Positions 24,180-35,018 are shown, counted from the stretch's first letter. The stretch: 64,000 nucleotides of DNA from Citrobacter sedlakii NBRC 105722 (GCF_000759835.1 NZ_BBNB01000007.1:62001-126000), one strand, 5' to 3'. Notes: generated by a model from the sequence alone, not told the origin. Numbers and translations: made by a program.

Positions 24180-26909
24180 ATGGCTTTTCATAGTAAAACT
24201 CTCCTTTTTGCCGCGTTGTTACCGGCGTCTGTCCAACTGGCCTGTGCTGAAATGGTCATTCCTGCTGGCTTCGAAGATCTGGCAAAAAACCAGCGTCTGT
24301 GGATCGACGTGTCCTTGTATGGCGAATCGCTTGGCTTGTATGAAACGGATATCAATCTTGAGTCTGTCACTTTTGTGCAACCCGATAACTTACTGGATGC
24401 GATTAAGCGCCGGTTTAACGATGATCCAACTTTGCTGGCAATGGTTCGCAACGCGCTGGCGGCGCCGTTGTCGCGCAACGGTAACCTCGCATGCAGCAGT
24501 AACGGATTTGCCCAAGGTTGTGATTACGTTGACACCGCTGGTCTGGCCGTTATTTATGACGAAAACAACGCCCGAATTAGCCTGTTTCTGAACAAGCGTT
24601 ATTTGCCCAAACAGGCACAGGAAAAGCAGTGGTACCAGCCGACGAAGGACACGGAAAACGCACTGATCCATCAACAGAATATCAATTTTGTCGCCGACCG
24701 CGATTATCAGTCTGCAACGGTTCAGGGCAACGGCGCGTTAGCGTTGACCGAGGACGGCTATTTTACTCTCGACTGGAACTGGCAGGGGCAGCGCGCTCGT
24801 CATCAACAACAGCAGGATTTTACCGTTAACAACGCCTGGTTTCGTCAGGATCTTTGGCGTCAGTATTATCTGCAGGCGGGCGAAATGGATACCCGCGATC
24901 TGTTTAGCAACGCAGGGGGAAACATAAACCTAAGCCAGTTGCCGTTGGGCAAAATTCGCGGCGTTCGGGCAGGTTCGACCCGCGCATGGATGAATCCGAC
25001 GCAACAGTCTCAAGGAACGCCAGTCACCGTTTTTCTGTCCCATGACGCACGTATTGATGCCCGTCGCGGCCAGCAGCTACTGGCAAGTTTTTATCTGAAC
25101 GCCGGCGCGCAAACTCTGGATACCCGCAATTTCCCGGACGGCAGCTACACCGTGTCGCTGGCGGTTTACGAAAATAACCGTTTGATTCGTACCGAAGAGG
25201 TACCGTTTACCCGTACCGGTGTTACGCCATTTGATCGGTTTGAATGGTTTATGCAGGCCGGTCAAACCGATGATGACGATCAGCATTATGCCCGGCGCGG
25301 TGTGGCTCAGCTCGGTTTTCGACTGCCCCTGTCGGCCTCAGCAGCGATTACCAGCGGCGCGACTCTGACTGGCGGGCATCGCTTCATAGAAAACGCACTC
25401 GACTGGAGTCATGGTTTCAGCGCGGGCGCCATTGACGGCGTGTTAAGCACCCGCTTCAGCTATCTCAATGGCAATCGGGGCGAACGGGGAAATATTCAGC
25501 AAATCAGCTACAACGACGGCTTTTCACTGAGCTTTTATCGAAACGCCCTGTCGGCAGACAGTTGCGACACCCGCCAAAGCGGTTTTTATGGCGTCAGCGG
25601 ATGCTACCGCTCGCTTTCCGTGATGTTCTCCGTCCCGGTTGGCACGTGGTATGCCAATCTGGGCTACGCCGATAACCGTAACGAGGGGCGTTATGTTTCC
25701 CGCCGGGATTTACCAGACAGAGACGATCGCCATCAGAATGGCCTGCCGTGGGAGTCGGTTTATATGACGCGTTCCCGAACCGAAGCGTGGCAGGGAGGAA
25801 TGAGTAAATCGTTCAGTACCCATGGCCTGAATATTAACGGTAGCCTGAACCTGTTTATGCGCGACGATCGTTCGCGACGCGGAAAGGACAAAGGTGGCTA
25901 TCTGAGTCTTAGCCTCTCGCTTTCACACCCGCGGCAGGGGGAGGCGTCCAGCTATACCTCGCTGGGGGCCACCTGGCAGCAGCAGAATCAGCAAAAAAAT
26001 CAGCTGAGCTACAGTATGGCGCATAACTGGTATACCGATGCGCGCGGGGAAAATGAGTACGGCGTCAGCGCTTCCGGCATCAATAGCGATTCACTCAATA
26101 CCGCATTTTATACACGTCAGGGCGGTCAGTACGGAAACGGTAACCTGACCGTGAGCGATGCCTGGGATCGTAAAGCCAGTCGCCACACGTTAAGCGGTAG
26201 CGGCAGCTATAACTCAACATTTGCCCTCTCGCGCACAGGACTATGGTTTGGGCGGTGGAACGATGGACGCCCGGCTTCCGCTATCGCGGTTACCGTTGCC
26301 GCGCCTGACGATCAACAAGCCGCCCACGTCGCCGTATCCCTGGATAACGGTGGCAGTGCAGATATTGCCGCTAACAGTCGCGCGCTTTTTGCCGTGCCAG
26401 GCTATCAACACACTACGCTGTCGGTTAACGAGTCGCTGGATGTTTCTCACGGCGCCAGCAGTGAGATTACTCAGGGCTCCGGTAGCCGCACAATGTTCAT
26501 GGTGCCCGGGAAAATGCTTCATCGACAGGTGCAAACCACCATGAGCTACACCTGGGTGGGCCAGATGATGGATGAACACAATATGCCGCTGACCGGCGGG
26601 CTACCGCTTAACGTCACCGGATGGAGCGATCTGGGTAATGGTGGTTTTAGCGCACAAAGTAACGCGCCGCTGCGCAATCTCTATCTGGTGCGCCAGCAGC
26701 AGTTTTATCAATGCGCCCTTACGGTTCGCACCCAGCGCGACGTGGTGCGTTACGTTGGTGTAACCGCCTGTAACGAAATGACCTTTTCCGCCCTCCCTGA
26801 CGCGGTACAGCAGCAGGCGCAACTCTTACTGGCAGGCCGTGCCCCTGCGTCAGGCACGACAGCGATGGCAACTCAGGACGGCTTAGCAAAAGGACTTCTC
26901 CATGAATAA
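24180..26909 (+). CDS. Outer-membrane usher of an alpha-fimbria (TcfC/CfaC-type)
   Basis: The ATG at 24180 follows GAGG by seven bases and gives 909 residues. An upstream TTG at 24174 is less likely. A signal peptide (ending ACA) precedes an N-terminal periplasmic domain, a beta-barrel region with a plug-like insert, and C-terminal domains, as in ushers of the CFA/I class. Paired cysteines occur in NLACSSNGFAQGCDY and near SADSCDTRQSGFYGVSGCY. It forms the secretion pore and assembles the fimbria at the outer membrane. It overlaps the next gene by 8 bp. Confidence 0.88.
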   Translation: MAFHSKTLLFAALLPASVQLACAEMVIPAGFEDLAKNQRLWIDVSLYGESLGLYETDINLESVTFVQPDNLLDAIKRRFNDDPTLLAMVRNALAAPLSRNGNLACSSNGFAQGCDYVDTAGLAVIYDENNARISLFLNKRYLPKQAQEKQWYQPTKDTENALIHQQNINFVADRDYQSATVQGNGALALTEDGYFTLDWNWQGQRARHQQQQDFTVNNAWFRQDLWRQYYLQAGEMDTRDLFSNAGGNINLSQLPLGKIRGVRAGSTRAWMNPTQQSQGTPVTVFLSHDARIDARRGQQLLASFYLNAGAQTLDTRNFPDGSYTVSLAVYENNRLIRTEEVPFTRTGVTPFDRFEWFMQAGQTDDDDQHYARRGVAQLGFRLPLSASAAITSGATLTGGHRFIENALDWSHGFSAGAIDGVLSTRFSYLNGNRGERGNIQQISYNDGFSLSFYRNALSADSCDTRQSGFYGVSGCYRSLSVMFSVPVGTWYANLGYADNRNEGRYVSRRDLPDRDDRHQNGLPWESVYMTRSRTEAWQGGMSKSFSTHGLNINGSLNLFMRDDRSRRGKDKGGYLSLSLSLSHPRQGEASSYTSLGATWQQQNQQKNQLSYSMAHNWYTDARGENEYGVSASGINSDSLNTAFYTRQGGQYGNGNLTVSDAWDRKASRHTLSGSGSYNSTFALSRTGLWFGRWNDGRPASAIAVTVAAPDDQQAAHVAVSLDNGGSADIAANSRALFAVPGYQHTTLSVNESLDVSHGASSEITQGSGSRTMFMVPGKMLHRQVQTTMSYTWVGQMMDEHNMPLTGGLPLNVTGWSDLGNGGFSAQSNAPLRNLYLVRQQQFYQCALTVRTQRDVVRYVGVTACNEMTFSALPDAVQQQAQLLLAGRAPASGTTAMATQDGLAKGLLHE

Positions 26910-28059
26910 CCGTATTTTTATTTTCATGTTCTTATGCCTGTGGGCTGGCCAGGCGCTGGCCGGAGCGCCCGCAGGAAGAAATACCAGCGTGAGTATCAGT
27001 TACGATCGCTTATCGCCGCCTGCGCGCTTTGATATCTGGTTGCATGAGCCGACGGGCTATGATCTTGCCGATCCACAGAAATGGGGCCGCAACACGTTAA
27101 CCTGTCTGTCACGAACCGACACCACGAACGGCGCATGCATGACCGCGCCAGTCTGGTTTTCGGCAAATCCTGCGACACCTTATCCCATCAGCCTGCGTTT
27201 CACCCATAGCCTGACGAATCAGAAAGTGGACGTGAATGTCTATGGTGAAAAACGGATGTTCATCAATAACAAAGTCTTCACCTTCGCCAGTTTCGTCACC
27301 GGCGGCACCGGCGACGAAAGTGCATGGGATAAAGAACCGTGGTTCGATTTTTATATTGTTAAAAGCGAGCTGGACAAACTCTCCGTACCCGGCATCTGGT
27401 CGGCCACACTCAAGCAGGATCTACGCGAATGGGGTTCAGCCAGCTGCGGCGGCAACTTTAATGACGCTAATGTCGGCTGCCCTGGCTACCTGTCAATCGC
27501 CAAATGGCAGGCGAATATTCGTATAGAGGTAGTCGATCCAAGCAATCAGCAGATTTACCTGCCCGCGTTTCCACATTCGACCCCCATCGTCAACCTGAAC
27601 CTGACATATTTTCCGGGAAAACCTGGCGGTCATGAAATTCAGGGGGAAACCTCGCTGGACATGTGCCTCTACGACGGCAATAACGCCGCCAGCAGCCGCG
27701 TACTCCTGCGCTTTGAAGATGACGGTCATGCAGCGCCCGGCCGTGCCAACGGGGCATTTTCTATCTGGCGTCGCGGCGGCAGCAAAACCGAAAGCCGGGA
27801 TCGGCTGGATTATCAGGTTTCGGTCATCAACCCACTCACCGCCGCCCGCCAGACGGCGGAAAATGGCGTGGATATTATCTGGCAGGGAACCAATGACCGG
27901 CGCGTATTACGCCAGGTGGTCCTCCCCGGCGGCGGAGAAAGCGTTCTGTGCGTGCCTGCGCCCATTACCCTCACCACCCCTGCGTTTGCGGCCAGCAGCA
28001 AAAATGCCGGGGATTACACCGGCACGCTGAAAATTATCTATACCCCCAGCACATTGTAA
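26902..28059 (+). CDS. Tip adhesin / minor pilin of an alpha-fimbria (TcfD/CfaE-type)
   Basis: The 385-residue protein has a signal peptide (ending GQALA) and then a two-domain layout. The N-terminal part (about 20-210) is the likely receptor-binding domain, with cysteines in TCLSRTDTTNGACM and CGGNFNDANVGC. The C-terminal part is a pilin domain. This matches the CFA/I-class tip adhesins such as CfaE. It would sit at the fimbrial tip and start assembly. The receptor is not predictable from sequence. Translation is coupled to the usher by the 8-bp overlap. Confidence 0.83.
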   Translation: MNNRIFIFMFLCLWAGQALAGAPAGRNTSVSISYDRLSPPARFDIWLHEPTGYDLADPQKWGRNTLTCLSRTDTTNGACMTAPVWFSANPATPYPISLRFTHSLTNQKVDVNVYGEKRMFINNKVFTFASFVTGGTGDESAWDKEPWFDFYIVKSELDKLSVPGIWSATLKQDLREWGSASCGGNFNDANVGCPGYLSIAKWQANIRIEVVDPSNQQIYLPAFPHSTPIVNLNLTYFPGKPGGHEIQGETSLDMCLYDGNNAASSRVLLRFEDDGHAAPGRANGAFSIWRRGGSKTESRDRLDYQVSVINPLTAARQTAENGVDIIWQGTNDRRVLRQVVLPGGGESVLCVPAPITLTTPAFAASSKNAGDYTGTLKIIYTPSTL

Positions 28060-28072
28060 TAAGGATATAACG

Positions 28073-28630
28073 ATGCATTACGCGATTCTGGACACTAACC
28101 GTTTTTATGCCCTGGGGCTGTGCCATGCCCTGCGGCGCAGTAACGAACCGCCAATGATCTCAGTCGGGGAGATGCAGTGGCGCCCCACCCTCCTGCTGAT
28201 GCAGGTCATTATCATACGTTGCCGTTTTTCCCTTATGTCCACCCATCAGGTGTTAATGAGGACGCTGCTACGCCTGGAGGCGGAAAGCTGGACGGGACGG
28301 CTTTACCTGATGTGTAACGAGAAAGGGTTAGCACTTGCAATTTTTCTGCGTCAACGCTTCACGACGTTGCAGATCCATATCCTTAACGATCGTCTGGCGA
28401 TGCGCGACATTGTCTGCCTGCTTACGAAAGCACCGCGTCGTTCAGCCTGTTGGCGGACTGAATTTGGCCTAACCGTCAGAGAACTCACTGTACTGTGTCT
28501 GCTCATTAAAGGCCTGCCTGTCCATCGCGTCGCCCGCGCGACGCAGATGTCCGAGAAGCAGGTTTCAACGCACAAATGCAATGCGCTAAAGAAGCTCAAT
28601 GCCAGCAATCTGCTGCAATTACTCATCTGA
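28073..28630 (+). CDS. LuxR-type regulator of the fimbrial locus (TinR-like)
   Basis: The 185-residue protein has a C-terminal LuxR/GerE helix-turn-helix (about 131-185; LTVRELTVLCLLIKGLPVHRVARATQMSEK in part, then VSTHKCNALKKL). The N-terminal half has no conserved phosphorylation aspartate pattern that I can see. It lies 13 bp past the adhesin gene, so it belongs to the operon. Salmonella Typhi tcfABCD is likewise followed by a LuxR-type gene, tinR, from memory. It may tune fimbrial expression or cross-regulate motility; the target is unknown. Confidence 0.78.
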   Translation: MHYAILDTNRFYALGLCHALRRSNEPPMISVGEMQWRPTLLLMQVIIIRCRFSLMSTHQVLMRTLLRLEAESWTGRLYLMCNEKGLALAIFLRQRFTTLQIHILNDRLAMRDIVCLLTKAPRRSACWRTEFGLTVRELTVLCLLIKGLPVHRVARATQMSEKQVSTHKCNALKKLNASNLLQLLI

Positions 28631-28696
28631 GCAGTCTTATCGGCTGCGCGGATATTTGCTACACTGCGACCTGTTTTATGATAACGACAGACTGCT

Positions 28697-29026
28697 ATGT
28701 TGATTTTTGAAGGCAACGAAATAGAAACCGATAGCGAAGGCTATTTGAAAGACACCACCCAGTGGAGCGAACCGCTGGCGATAGTCATTGCTGAAAACGA
28801 AGGCATTACCCTCTCGCCTGAACACTGGGAAGTGGTGCGTTTCGTCCGCGACTTTTACCTGGAATTTAATACCTCACCGGCCATTCGCATGCTGGTCAAA
28901 GCGATGGCGAATAAATTCGGCGAAGAAAAAGGCAACAGTCGCTACTTGTATCGCCTGTTTCCGAAAGGGCCGGCGAAGCAGGCTACCAAAATCGCCGGCC
29001 TGCCCAAACCGGTAAAATGCATTTAA
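28697..29026 (+). CDS. tusE: TusE, sulphur-relay protein for tRNA 2-thiouridine
   Basis: The 109-residue DsrC-like protein matches E. coli TusE. The penultimate-type cysteine that carries the persulphide is Cys108 in the C-terminal PVKCI. The [11 protein letters not shown] and [13 protein letters not shown] segments are family hallmarks. TusE takes sulphur from TusBCD and passes it to MnmA for s2U34 in tRNAs for Lys, Glu and Gln. The 3' end overlaps the convergent yccX by 4 bp. Confidence 0.97.
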   Translation: MLIFEGNEIETDSEGYLKDTTQWSEPLAIVIAENEGITLSPEHWEVVRFVRDFYLEFNTSPAIRMLVKAMANKFGEEKGNSRYLYRLFPKGPAKQATKIAGLPKPVKCI

Positions 29027-29304
29027 TAGCGAATACTGAATCCGGTGAGTTCTTCGCGCGAACGGTGCGGTTCACTTAGCACTCTGTCAACCCGGGCAGA
29101 GCGTGGACCGCCTTCTTTCAGCCACTTCATTAGTTTTTCAACCTGTTCGGCTTCGCCGCAAGCCACCACTTCTACACTGCCATCGTCCATGTTTTTCGCA
29201 TAGCCGGTCACCCCCAGCCGCCGCGCTTCCTGCTGGGTGGTATAGCGAAACCCCACGCCCTGCACCCGGCCATGTACCCACGCGATTATGCAGACTCTCG
29301 ACAT
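29023..29304 (-). CDS. yccX: Acylphosphatase YccX
   Basis: The 93-residue protein is a typical acylphosphatase. It has the phosphate-binding loop [12 protein letters not shown] (catalytic arginine in GFR) and the catalytic asparagine in [13 protein letters not shown]. It hydrolyses carboxyl-phosphate bonds in the cytosol. It is transcribed divergently from rlmI and overlaps the tusE 3' end by 4 bp, as in E. coli. Confidence 0.96.
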   Translation of the reverse strand: MSRVCIIAWVHGRVQGVGFRYTTQQEARRLGVTGYAKNMDDGSVEVVACGEAEQVEKLMKWLKEGGPRSARVDRVLSEPHRSREELTGFSIRY

Positions 29305-29398
29305 TGCTCTTCTCCTTCTCTTGCCCGGGCGCGTTGCAAATCCACGAAAAACTCAGGACAATGGCGCCCATTTCTTTGAATCGACAGAATTGTAAATT

Positions 29399-30589
29399 AT
29401 GAGTGTACGTTTAGTGTTAGCCAAAGGGCGCGAAAAATCTTTGCTTCGTCGCCATCCGTGGGTCTTTTCCGGTGCCGTTGCCCGAATGGAAGGTAAAGCC
29501 AGCCTCGGCGAAACCATCGATATTGTTGACCATCAGGGTAAATGGTTAGCCCGCGGCGCGTATTCTCCGGCGTCGCAGATCCGCGCGCGCGTCTGGACGT
29601 TCGACCCGTCTGAATCTGTCGATATCGCCTTCTTTACCCGTCGACTGCAACAGGCGCAGCAGTGGCGCGACTGGTTGGCCGAAAAAGATGGCCTTGACAG
29701 CTATCGTTTGATCGCCGGTGAATCCGATGGCTTGCCAGGCGTGACCATCGACCGCTTTGGCTCATTTCTGGTACTGCAATTACTGAGCGCTGGCGCTGAA
29801 TATCAGCGTGCCGCATTGATTAGCGCGCTGCAAGCGCTGTACCCGGAATGTGCGATTTATGACCGTAGCGATGTCGCGGTACGTAAAAAAGAGGGAATGG
29901 AACTGACGCACGGCCCGGTGACCGGCGAGCTTCCGCCTGCCCTGTTGCCGATTGAAGAACACGGTATGAAACTGCTGGTGGATATTCAGGGCGGCCATAA
30001 AACCGGGTATTACCTGGACCAGCGCGACAGCCGACTGGCGACGCGGCGTTATGTGGAGGATCAGCGTGTTCTGAACTGTTTCTCTTATACCGGCGGTTTT
30101 GCCGTTTCTGCACTGATGGGCGGTTGCCGTCAGGTGATCAGCGTCGATACGTCACAGGAAGCGCTGGACATTGCAAAGCAAAACGTGGAATTGAACAAAC
30201 TGGATCTGCGCAAAGCTGAATTTGTCCGCGACGACGTTTTCAAACTGTTGCGAACCTATCGCGATCGCGGCGAGAAGTTTGATGTGATCGTGATGGATCC
30301 ACCGAAGTTTGTCGAAAATAAAAGCCAACTGATGGGGGCCTGCCGGGGTTACAAAGACATCAATATGCTGGCGATTCAGTTACTGAATCCGGGTGGCGTA
30401 CTGCTGACCTTCTCCTGTTCTGGCCTGATGACCACGGATTTATTTCAGAAAATCATCGCAGATGCGGCAATAGATGCTGGTCGTGATGTACAATTTATAG
30501 AGCAGTTCCGTCAGGCCGCCGATCATCCCGTGATCGCCACCTACCCGGAAGGGCTGTATCTGAAAGGGTTTGCCTGTCGCGTCATGTAA
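29399..30589 (+). CDS. rlmI: RlmI, 23S rRNA m5C1962 methyltransferase
   Basis: The 396-residue protein has an N-terminal PUA domain (about 1-70), a central RlmI-like domain, and a C-terminal Rossmann methyltransferase domain. The latter has SAM-binding [17 protein letters not shown] (about 222-238) and [11 protein letters not shown] (about 301-311), plus the TFSCSGLM catalytic cysteine segment. It methylates cytosine 1962 of 23S rRNA. Length and sequence match E. coli RlmI (YccW). Confidence 0.96.
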   Translation: MSVRLVLAKGREKSLLRRHPWVFSGAVARMEGKASLGETIDIVDHQGKWLARGAYSPASQIRARVWTFDPSESVDIAFFTRRLQQAQQWRDWLAEKDGLDSYRLIAGESDGLPGVTIDRFGSFLVLQLLSAGAEYQRAALISALQALYPECAIYDRSDVAVRKKEGMELTHGPVTGELPPALLPIEEHGMKLLVDIQGGHKTGYYLDQRDSRLATRRYVEDQRVLNCFSYTGGFAVSALMGGCRQVISVDTSQEALDIAKQNVELNKLDLRKAEFVRDDVFKLLRTYRDRGEKFDVIVMDPPKFVENKSQLMGACRGYKDINMLAIQLLNPGGVLLTFSCSGLMTTDLFQKIIADAAIDAGRDVQFIEQFRQAADHPVIATYPEGLYLKGFACRVM

Positions 30590-30617
30590 CTTGAAAAGTG
30601 GAATGTTACCCTCATAT
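30590..30617 (+). promoter_or_regulatory. Candidate sigma-32 (heat-shock) promoter of hspQ
   Basis: CTTGAAA (30590-30596) and CCCTCATAT (30609-30617) are separated by 12 bp. They match the RpoH promoter pattern CTTGAAA-N(11-14)-CCCCATnT. They lie about 30 bp before the hspQ ATG, which fits the known heat induction of hspQ. Confidence 0.8.
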
Positions 30618-30619
30618 AA

Positions 30620-30964
<345 letters not shown>

Positions 30965-30970
30965 GATTGT

Positions 30971-31001
30971 AAGGCCCGACAGCGTTTCGCTATCGGGCCT
31001 T
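30971..31001. terminator. Bidirectional terminator between hspQ and yccU
   Basis: A 9-bp stem (AAGGCCCGA, 30971-30979, with TCGGGCCTT, 30993-31001) and a smaller inner stem lie between the convergent genes. Confidence 0.8.
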
Positions 31002-31004
31002 CTG

Positions 31005-31424
31005 CTATACGTGCTTTGCCAGTCCCAGACGCGGGATCTCAATGGCCGGGCAACGATCCATCACGACCTTCATCCCGGCCTCTTGCGCCAGCACCGCTGC
31101 CTGCTCGTTAATCACGCCCAGTTGCATCCACAACGTTTTCGCGCCAATCGCGATGGCTTCCTGCGCAACGCCCCAGGCCGCTTCAGAGTTGCGAAACACA
31201 TCGACCATATCCACCTTTTCCGGAACCTCCGCCAGCGTCGCGTAGCCCTGTTGACCGAGCAACGTTCTCCCTGCCACCTTTGGTGAAACAGGAATGACGT
31301 GATACCCCTGGTCGAGGAGATACTTCATTACCCGGTAGCTGGGACGGTCGGGTTTGTCGCTTGCCCCCACCAGCGCAATTGTGCGGGTAGAGTTCAAAAT
31401 ATCAGCAATATCACTCTCTTTCAT
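31005..31424 (-). CDS. yccU: CoA-binding protein YccU
   Basis: The 139-residue protein is a single Rossmann-type CoA-binding domain, with the nucleotide loop [15 protein letters not shown] (about 16-30) and conserved VDVFRNSE and MQLGV segments. It matches E. coli YccU. It is related to the CoA-binding domain of succinyl-CoA synthetase and acyl-CoA synthetases but has no catalytic part. The cellular role is unknown. Confidence 0.94.
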   Translation of the reverse strand: MKESDIADILNSTRTIALVGASDKPDRPSYRVMKYLLDQGYHVIPVSPKVAGRTLLGQQGYATLAEVPEKVDMVDVFRNSEAAWGVAQEAIAIGAKTLWMQLGVINEQAAVLAQEAGMKVVMDRCPAIEIPRLGLAKHV

Positions 31425-31595
31425 CGTCTTTCTCCAGGCTGTTTAGCCAAGTGTACGACAATCCTGCCAACCCAACCACGTGTGCCATACGCAAGTATGA
31501 GAGCAAAAGTCGAAAATATGTCTATATGTTAGTGAACATGATTTTCGAAAAATCTTGATACATTCTTACCGGCGGTTTGTGGACAGGAGGATCTT

Positions 31596-32258
31596 ATGAA
31601 AACCGGCACCGTGACTGTAATACTCGCCTTATGTTTGCCGGTAACCGTCCTCGCCACGACGCTTCGTCTGTCAAATGATATCGATCTGCTGGTACTGGAC
31701 GGCAAAAAGGTCTCCAGTTCTCTGCTACGCGGCGCAGACAGTATTCAACTGGACAATGGTCCTCATCAGATTGTTTTCCGGGTTGAGAAAACCCTTCGGT
31801 TTAACAACCAGGAAGAGCGGCTGTATATTTCCCCACCGCTGGTGATGAGCTTTGATACGCAACAGGTCGGTCAGGTTAATTTTCACCTGCCACGTCTGGA
31901 AAACGAACGCGACGCGGGCCATTTTGACGCCGCGCCGCGTCTGGAACTTCTGGACGGCGACGCCATGCCTATCCCGGTAAAACTCGATATTCTTTCCCTG
32001 ACCACACGAACAAAAATCATTGATTTTGAAGCCGAAACTGAGCGCTATAACAAAGCAGCGAAACCCGCGTCGCTGCGCCAGTTTGCCACGATGATGGCGG
32101 ACGACAGCACGTTGCTTTCGGACGTTTCGGAGCTGGACACCGCTGTGCCGCAGTCGCAAACGCTCACCGAGCAACGGCTGAAATACTGGTTTCGTCAGGC
32201 CGATCCCCAAACCCGAAGCCGTTTTTTACGCTGGGCAGAAAAACAACCCTCTTCATGA
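31596..32258 (+). CDS. csgI: CsgI (YccT), periplasmic inhibitor of curli assembly
   Basis: The 220-residue protein has a signal peptide (ending TVLA, before [12 protein letters not shown]) and a DUF2057 domain with the [19 protein letters not shown] segment. It matches E. coli YccT. E. coli YccT/CsgI slows polymerisation of the curli subunit CsgA in the periplasm. A GGAGGA ribosome-binding site precedes the ATG. A short stem with a long T-run (about 32267-32286) follows and is the likely terminator. Confidence 0.93.
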   Translation: MKTGTVTVILALCLPVTVLATTLRLSNDIDLLVLDGKKVSSSLLRGADSIQLDNGPHQIVFRVEKTLRFNNQEERLYISPPLVMSFDTQQVGQVNFHLPRLENERDAGHFDAAPRLELLDGDAMPIPVKLDILSLTTRTKIIDFEAETERYNKAAKPASLRQFATMMADDSTLLSDVSELDTAVPQSQTLTEQRLKYWFRQADPQTRSRFLRWAEKQPSS

Positions 32259-32351
32259 GGTTGTTGTGCCGTGCGGCATTTTTTTTCTCTTTCTCTTGCA
32301 GCGTCAGTCACTTCCAGTACTCTGTAGCAAAGCCAACAACGGAATAAAAAT

Positions 32352-32810
32352 ATGGAACTGACAACCCGTACATTACCGGCGCGCAAACATATTGCGCTGG
32401 TCGCTCACGATCACTGCAAACAAATGCTGATGAACTGGGTGGAACGGCACCAGCCGCTGCTGGAAAAGCACGTTCTCTATGCCACCGGCACAACCGGAAA
32501 CCTGATCCAGCGCGCAACAGGCCTGGACGTCAACGCGATGCTGAGCGGCCCAATGGGGGGCGATCAGCAGGTTGGCGCGCTGATCTCGGAAGGAAAAATT
32601 GATGTCCTGATCTTTTTCTGGGATCCGCTGAACGCGGTACCGCACGATCCGGACGTGAAAGCGCTGCTGCGTCTGGCGACTGTCTGGAATATTCCGGTCG
32701 CCACGAACGTCGCTACGGCGGATTTCATCATCCAGTCGCCTCACTTTAATGACGATATAGACGTCCTGATCCCGGACTACCCGCGCTATTTGGCGGAGCG
32801 TCTGAAGTAA
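32352..32810 (+). CDS. mgsA: Methylglyoxal synthase
   Basis: The 152-residue protein matches E. coli MgsA. The phosphate-binding region [13 protein letters not shown] (about 45-57) and the catalytic aspartate in [11 protein letters not shown] (about 66-76) are present, as is [14 protein letters not shown]. It converts dihydroxyacetone phosphate to methylglyoxal and phosphate in the cytosol, as an overflow from glycolysis when phosphate is short. It is convergent with helD. Confidence 0.98.
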   Translation: MELTTRTLPARKHIALVAHDHCKQMLMNWVERHQPLLEKHVLYATGTTGNLIQRATGLDVNAMLSGPMGGDQQVGALISEGKIDVLIFFWDPLNAVPHDPDVKALLRLATVWNIPVATNVATADFIIQSPHFNDDIDVLIPDYPRYLAERLK

Positions 32811-32840
32811 ACGGATTGAGGCGGCAACTGCCGCCTGATG

Positions 32841-34895
32841 TCAGGGCTTTCTGGCGACCGGCACATCAAGCGCTTTCAGGTCCGCAACAAAGCGTGACGG
32901 ATTCTCTTTGTTATAAAGTAACCAGACGCGATGCCGAGCGCGCGTTAACGCAACGTAAAACAGGCGTCGCTCCTCGGCATCCGGGAAATCTTCCATCTGC
33001 GGCAGCAGCGCTTCTTCCATGATCGATTCCCGCGCCGGAGCCGGAAATCCATCGCTGCCCTCCTGCAAACCCACGACGATAACGTAATCTGCCTGCTGAC
33101 CTTTACTGGCGTGGACAGTCATAAAATCAAGCTGCAGCTTCGGCCAGCGGGTCGCCGCTTTCTCCAGACTTTCTGGCCTGAGATGATGATAACGCGCCAG
33201 CACGAGGATCCGTTCATCCGCTTTTGCATAGCCGGAAAGCTTATCCAGCAGCGCGTCAAGCTGGGTTTCATCCAGCAGCGTCACCGCCTTTTTATCGCCG
33301 GTTGTCAGACTGTTCAACGGTTTCTTTAGCTGATGGGGGTTCTGCTGGATAAAACGGTTCGCGACTTCGCCTATCCGGTTGTTGAAGCGATACGTAGTGT
33401 CAAGATCGCAGCGGTCTCCTTCGCCAAAGGTTTGATGGAAAGCGGTAGTTAATGAAAGCTGAGCGCCGCTGAATCGGTAAATAGCCTGCCAGTCATCGCC
33501 GACGGCAAACAGGGTGGTATGGCTGTTTTGCTTACGCAAGGCGGCCAGCAACGCCGCACGCTGTGGAGAGATATCCTGAAACTCATCCACCAGTATGTGC
33601 TTCCACGGGCTGATGAAGCGTCCTTTCTCCAGAATCACTATCGCCTGATGGATGAGTCCGGAAAAATCAACCGCGTTTTCAGCTTTCAGCGCGCTCTTCC
33701 AGGCCTTCAGCAACGGCGCCATCAATTTGATACGCTTGCTGAACAGATCGCGGATGTCCTCGGGCGCACTGGCGATCATTTCCGCCTGAGCGCCGCCGTG
33801 CATGCGCATCAGGCTGACCCAGCGATCCAGACGTGGCGCCAGACGGCGCTGTAACGTCTTATCATCCCAGAAGTTTCCTTCGGCCACCGTCCACTGCATT
33901 TCCTCTTCCAGCCACTGTCGCCAGCCCTTCGCCTGCGCCTTTTTCTCGCTGCACTGCTGACGCCACGTATTGATAAACAGCGTATTCCGCGCCGCGGCGT
34001 CATTTTCCAGTTTGCTGATGGTTGGCACTTTTTTACTGCCCTGCTGAATAATATGCAGCGCAAGGGCATGAAATGTGCGTGCGGTAATCTCATCGGTATG
34101 AAGACGCTCGCGGATACGCTCATCCATCTCCTGCGCCGCTTTACGCCCAAACGCCAAGAGCAGAATTTGTTCAGCGGCCGCGTCACCTCGCGCGAGAAGC
34201 CAGCCCGCCCGCGCCACCAGCACGGAGGTTTTACCGCTTCCCGCACCGGCCAGCACCAGCAGAGACTGTTCGCCATTTACCACCGCCCGCGCCTGAGCCG
34301 GATTTAACGGCGAGGATTCCACCTGCTGAAAGAACGCCGCATGTTCGCTCAGCATCGTTTCGGTATAAGCCTGGTTATGCCGCAGGCGACAACCTTCGAT
34401 ATCGTTAAGCCATGCCTGGCACTGCTGCAGCGCCTCGCGACAGTTATCGAACGCGTCAAGCCGGCTGACGGGCAACGGCAAGGCGGCAAACGCGCGCAGG
34501 ATCTGCTGTCGTAAACCGGCGGTCTGCTCACGCGTTAGCCAGGCGTTTTGCCCCGTACGCGCGGCGATAGAGGCAAGCTGTTCCTGAAGTACGTCTGCGG
34601 CAACTTCACTCATCTCCTGGCTCCACTGCTGCCAGCGGGCATTGAGGTGATGGTGAAAACGCTGGGTTTCCGCCCATTCGGTTCCGTGTAGACGCACCAC
34701 TTTTTCATCCGGGAGAACAAATTCCAGTTCACCCCACACCAGACCGCGCTTACAGTGAATAGCCATTAACTGATTGAACGGAATAAGGTATTCGTGGCGA
34801 TCGCCCGACACTTTTATCCCGGCATTAAGAATCACCGCCCGATCGTAGGGGTGTTGCGCCAGACGTTTTCCCAAAGAAGTTGCTTTCAGTTCCAT
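32841..34895 (-). CDS. helD: DNA helicase IV
   Basis: The 684-residue protein matches E. coli HelD in length. It has an N-terminal domain specific to helicase IV (about 1-200) and a UvrD/Rep-type motor. Walker A is LAGAGSGKTSVL near residue 217, Walker B is LVDEFQDIS near 437, GDDWQAIYRFSGA is motif III-like, and TVHASKGQQADYV and LTRARHRVW are motifs V and VI. It unwinds DNA 3' to 5' and affects recombination. It is divergent from yccF. Confidence 0.97.
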   Translation of the reverse strand: MELKATSLGKRLAQHPYDRAVILNAGIKVSGDRHEYLIPFNQLMAIHCKRGLVWGELEFVLPDEKVVRLHGTEWAETQRFHHHLNARWQQWSQEMSEVAADVLQEQLASIAARTGQNAWLTREQTAGLRQQILRAFAALPLPVSRLDAFDNCREALQQCQAWLNDIEGCRLRHNQAYTETMLSEHAAFFQQVESSPLNPAQARAVVNGEQSLLVLAGAGSGKTSVLVARAGWLLARGDAAAEQILLLAFGRKAAQEMDERIRERLHTDEITARTFHALALHIIQQGSKKVPTISKLENDAAARNTLFINTWRQQCSEKKAQAKGWRQWLEEEMQWTVAEGNFWDDKTLQRRLAPRLDRWVSLMRMHGGAQAEMIASAPEDIRDLFSKRIKLMAPLLKAWKSALKAENAVDFSGLIHQAIVILEKGRFISPWKHILVDEFQDISPQRAALLAALRKQNSHTTLFAVGDDWQAIYRFSGAQLSLTTAFHQTFGEGDRCDLDTTYRFNNRIGEVANRFIQQNPHQLKKPLNSLTTGDKKAVTLLDETQLDALLDKLSGYAKADERILVLARYHHLRPESLEKAATRWPKLQLDFMTVHASKGQQADYVIVVGLQEGSDGFPAPARESIMEEALLPQMEDFPDAEERRLFYVALTRARHRVWLLYNKENPSRFVADLKALDVPVARKP

Positions 34896-35018
34896 GACTC
34901 AGTCGATCCAGACAAAGAGGATTTCTTCTCAGTGTAACCGCCAGAGAATACGTGCTCCAGCCCAAAAAAACGTTACAATTGCCGACAATAACCAAAAACC
35001 AGAAGCAACCGAGGGTTT

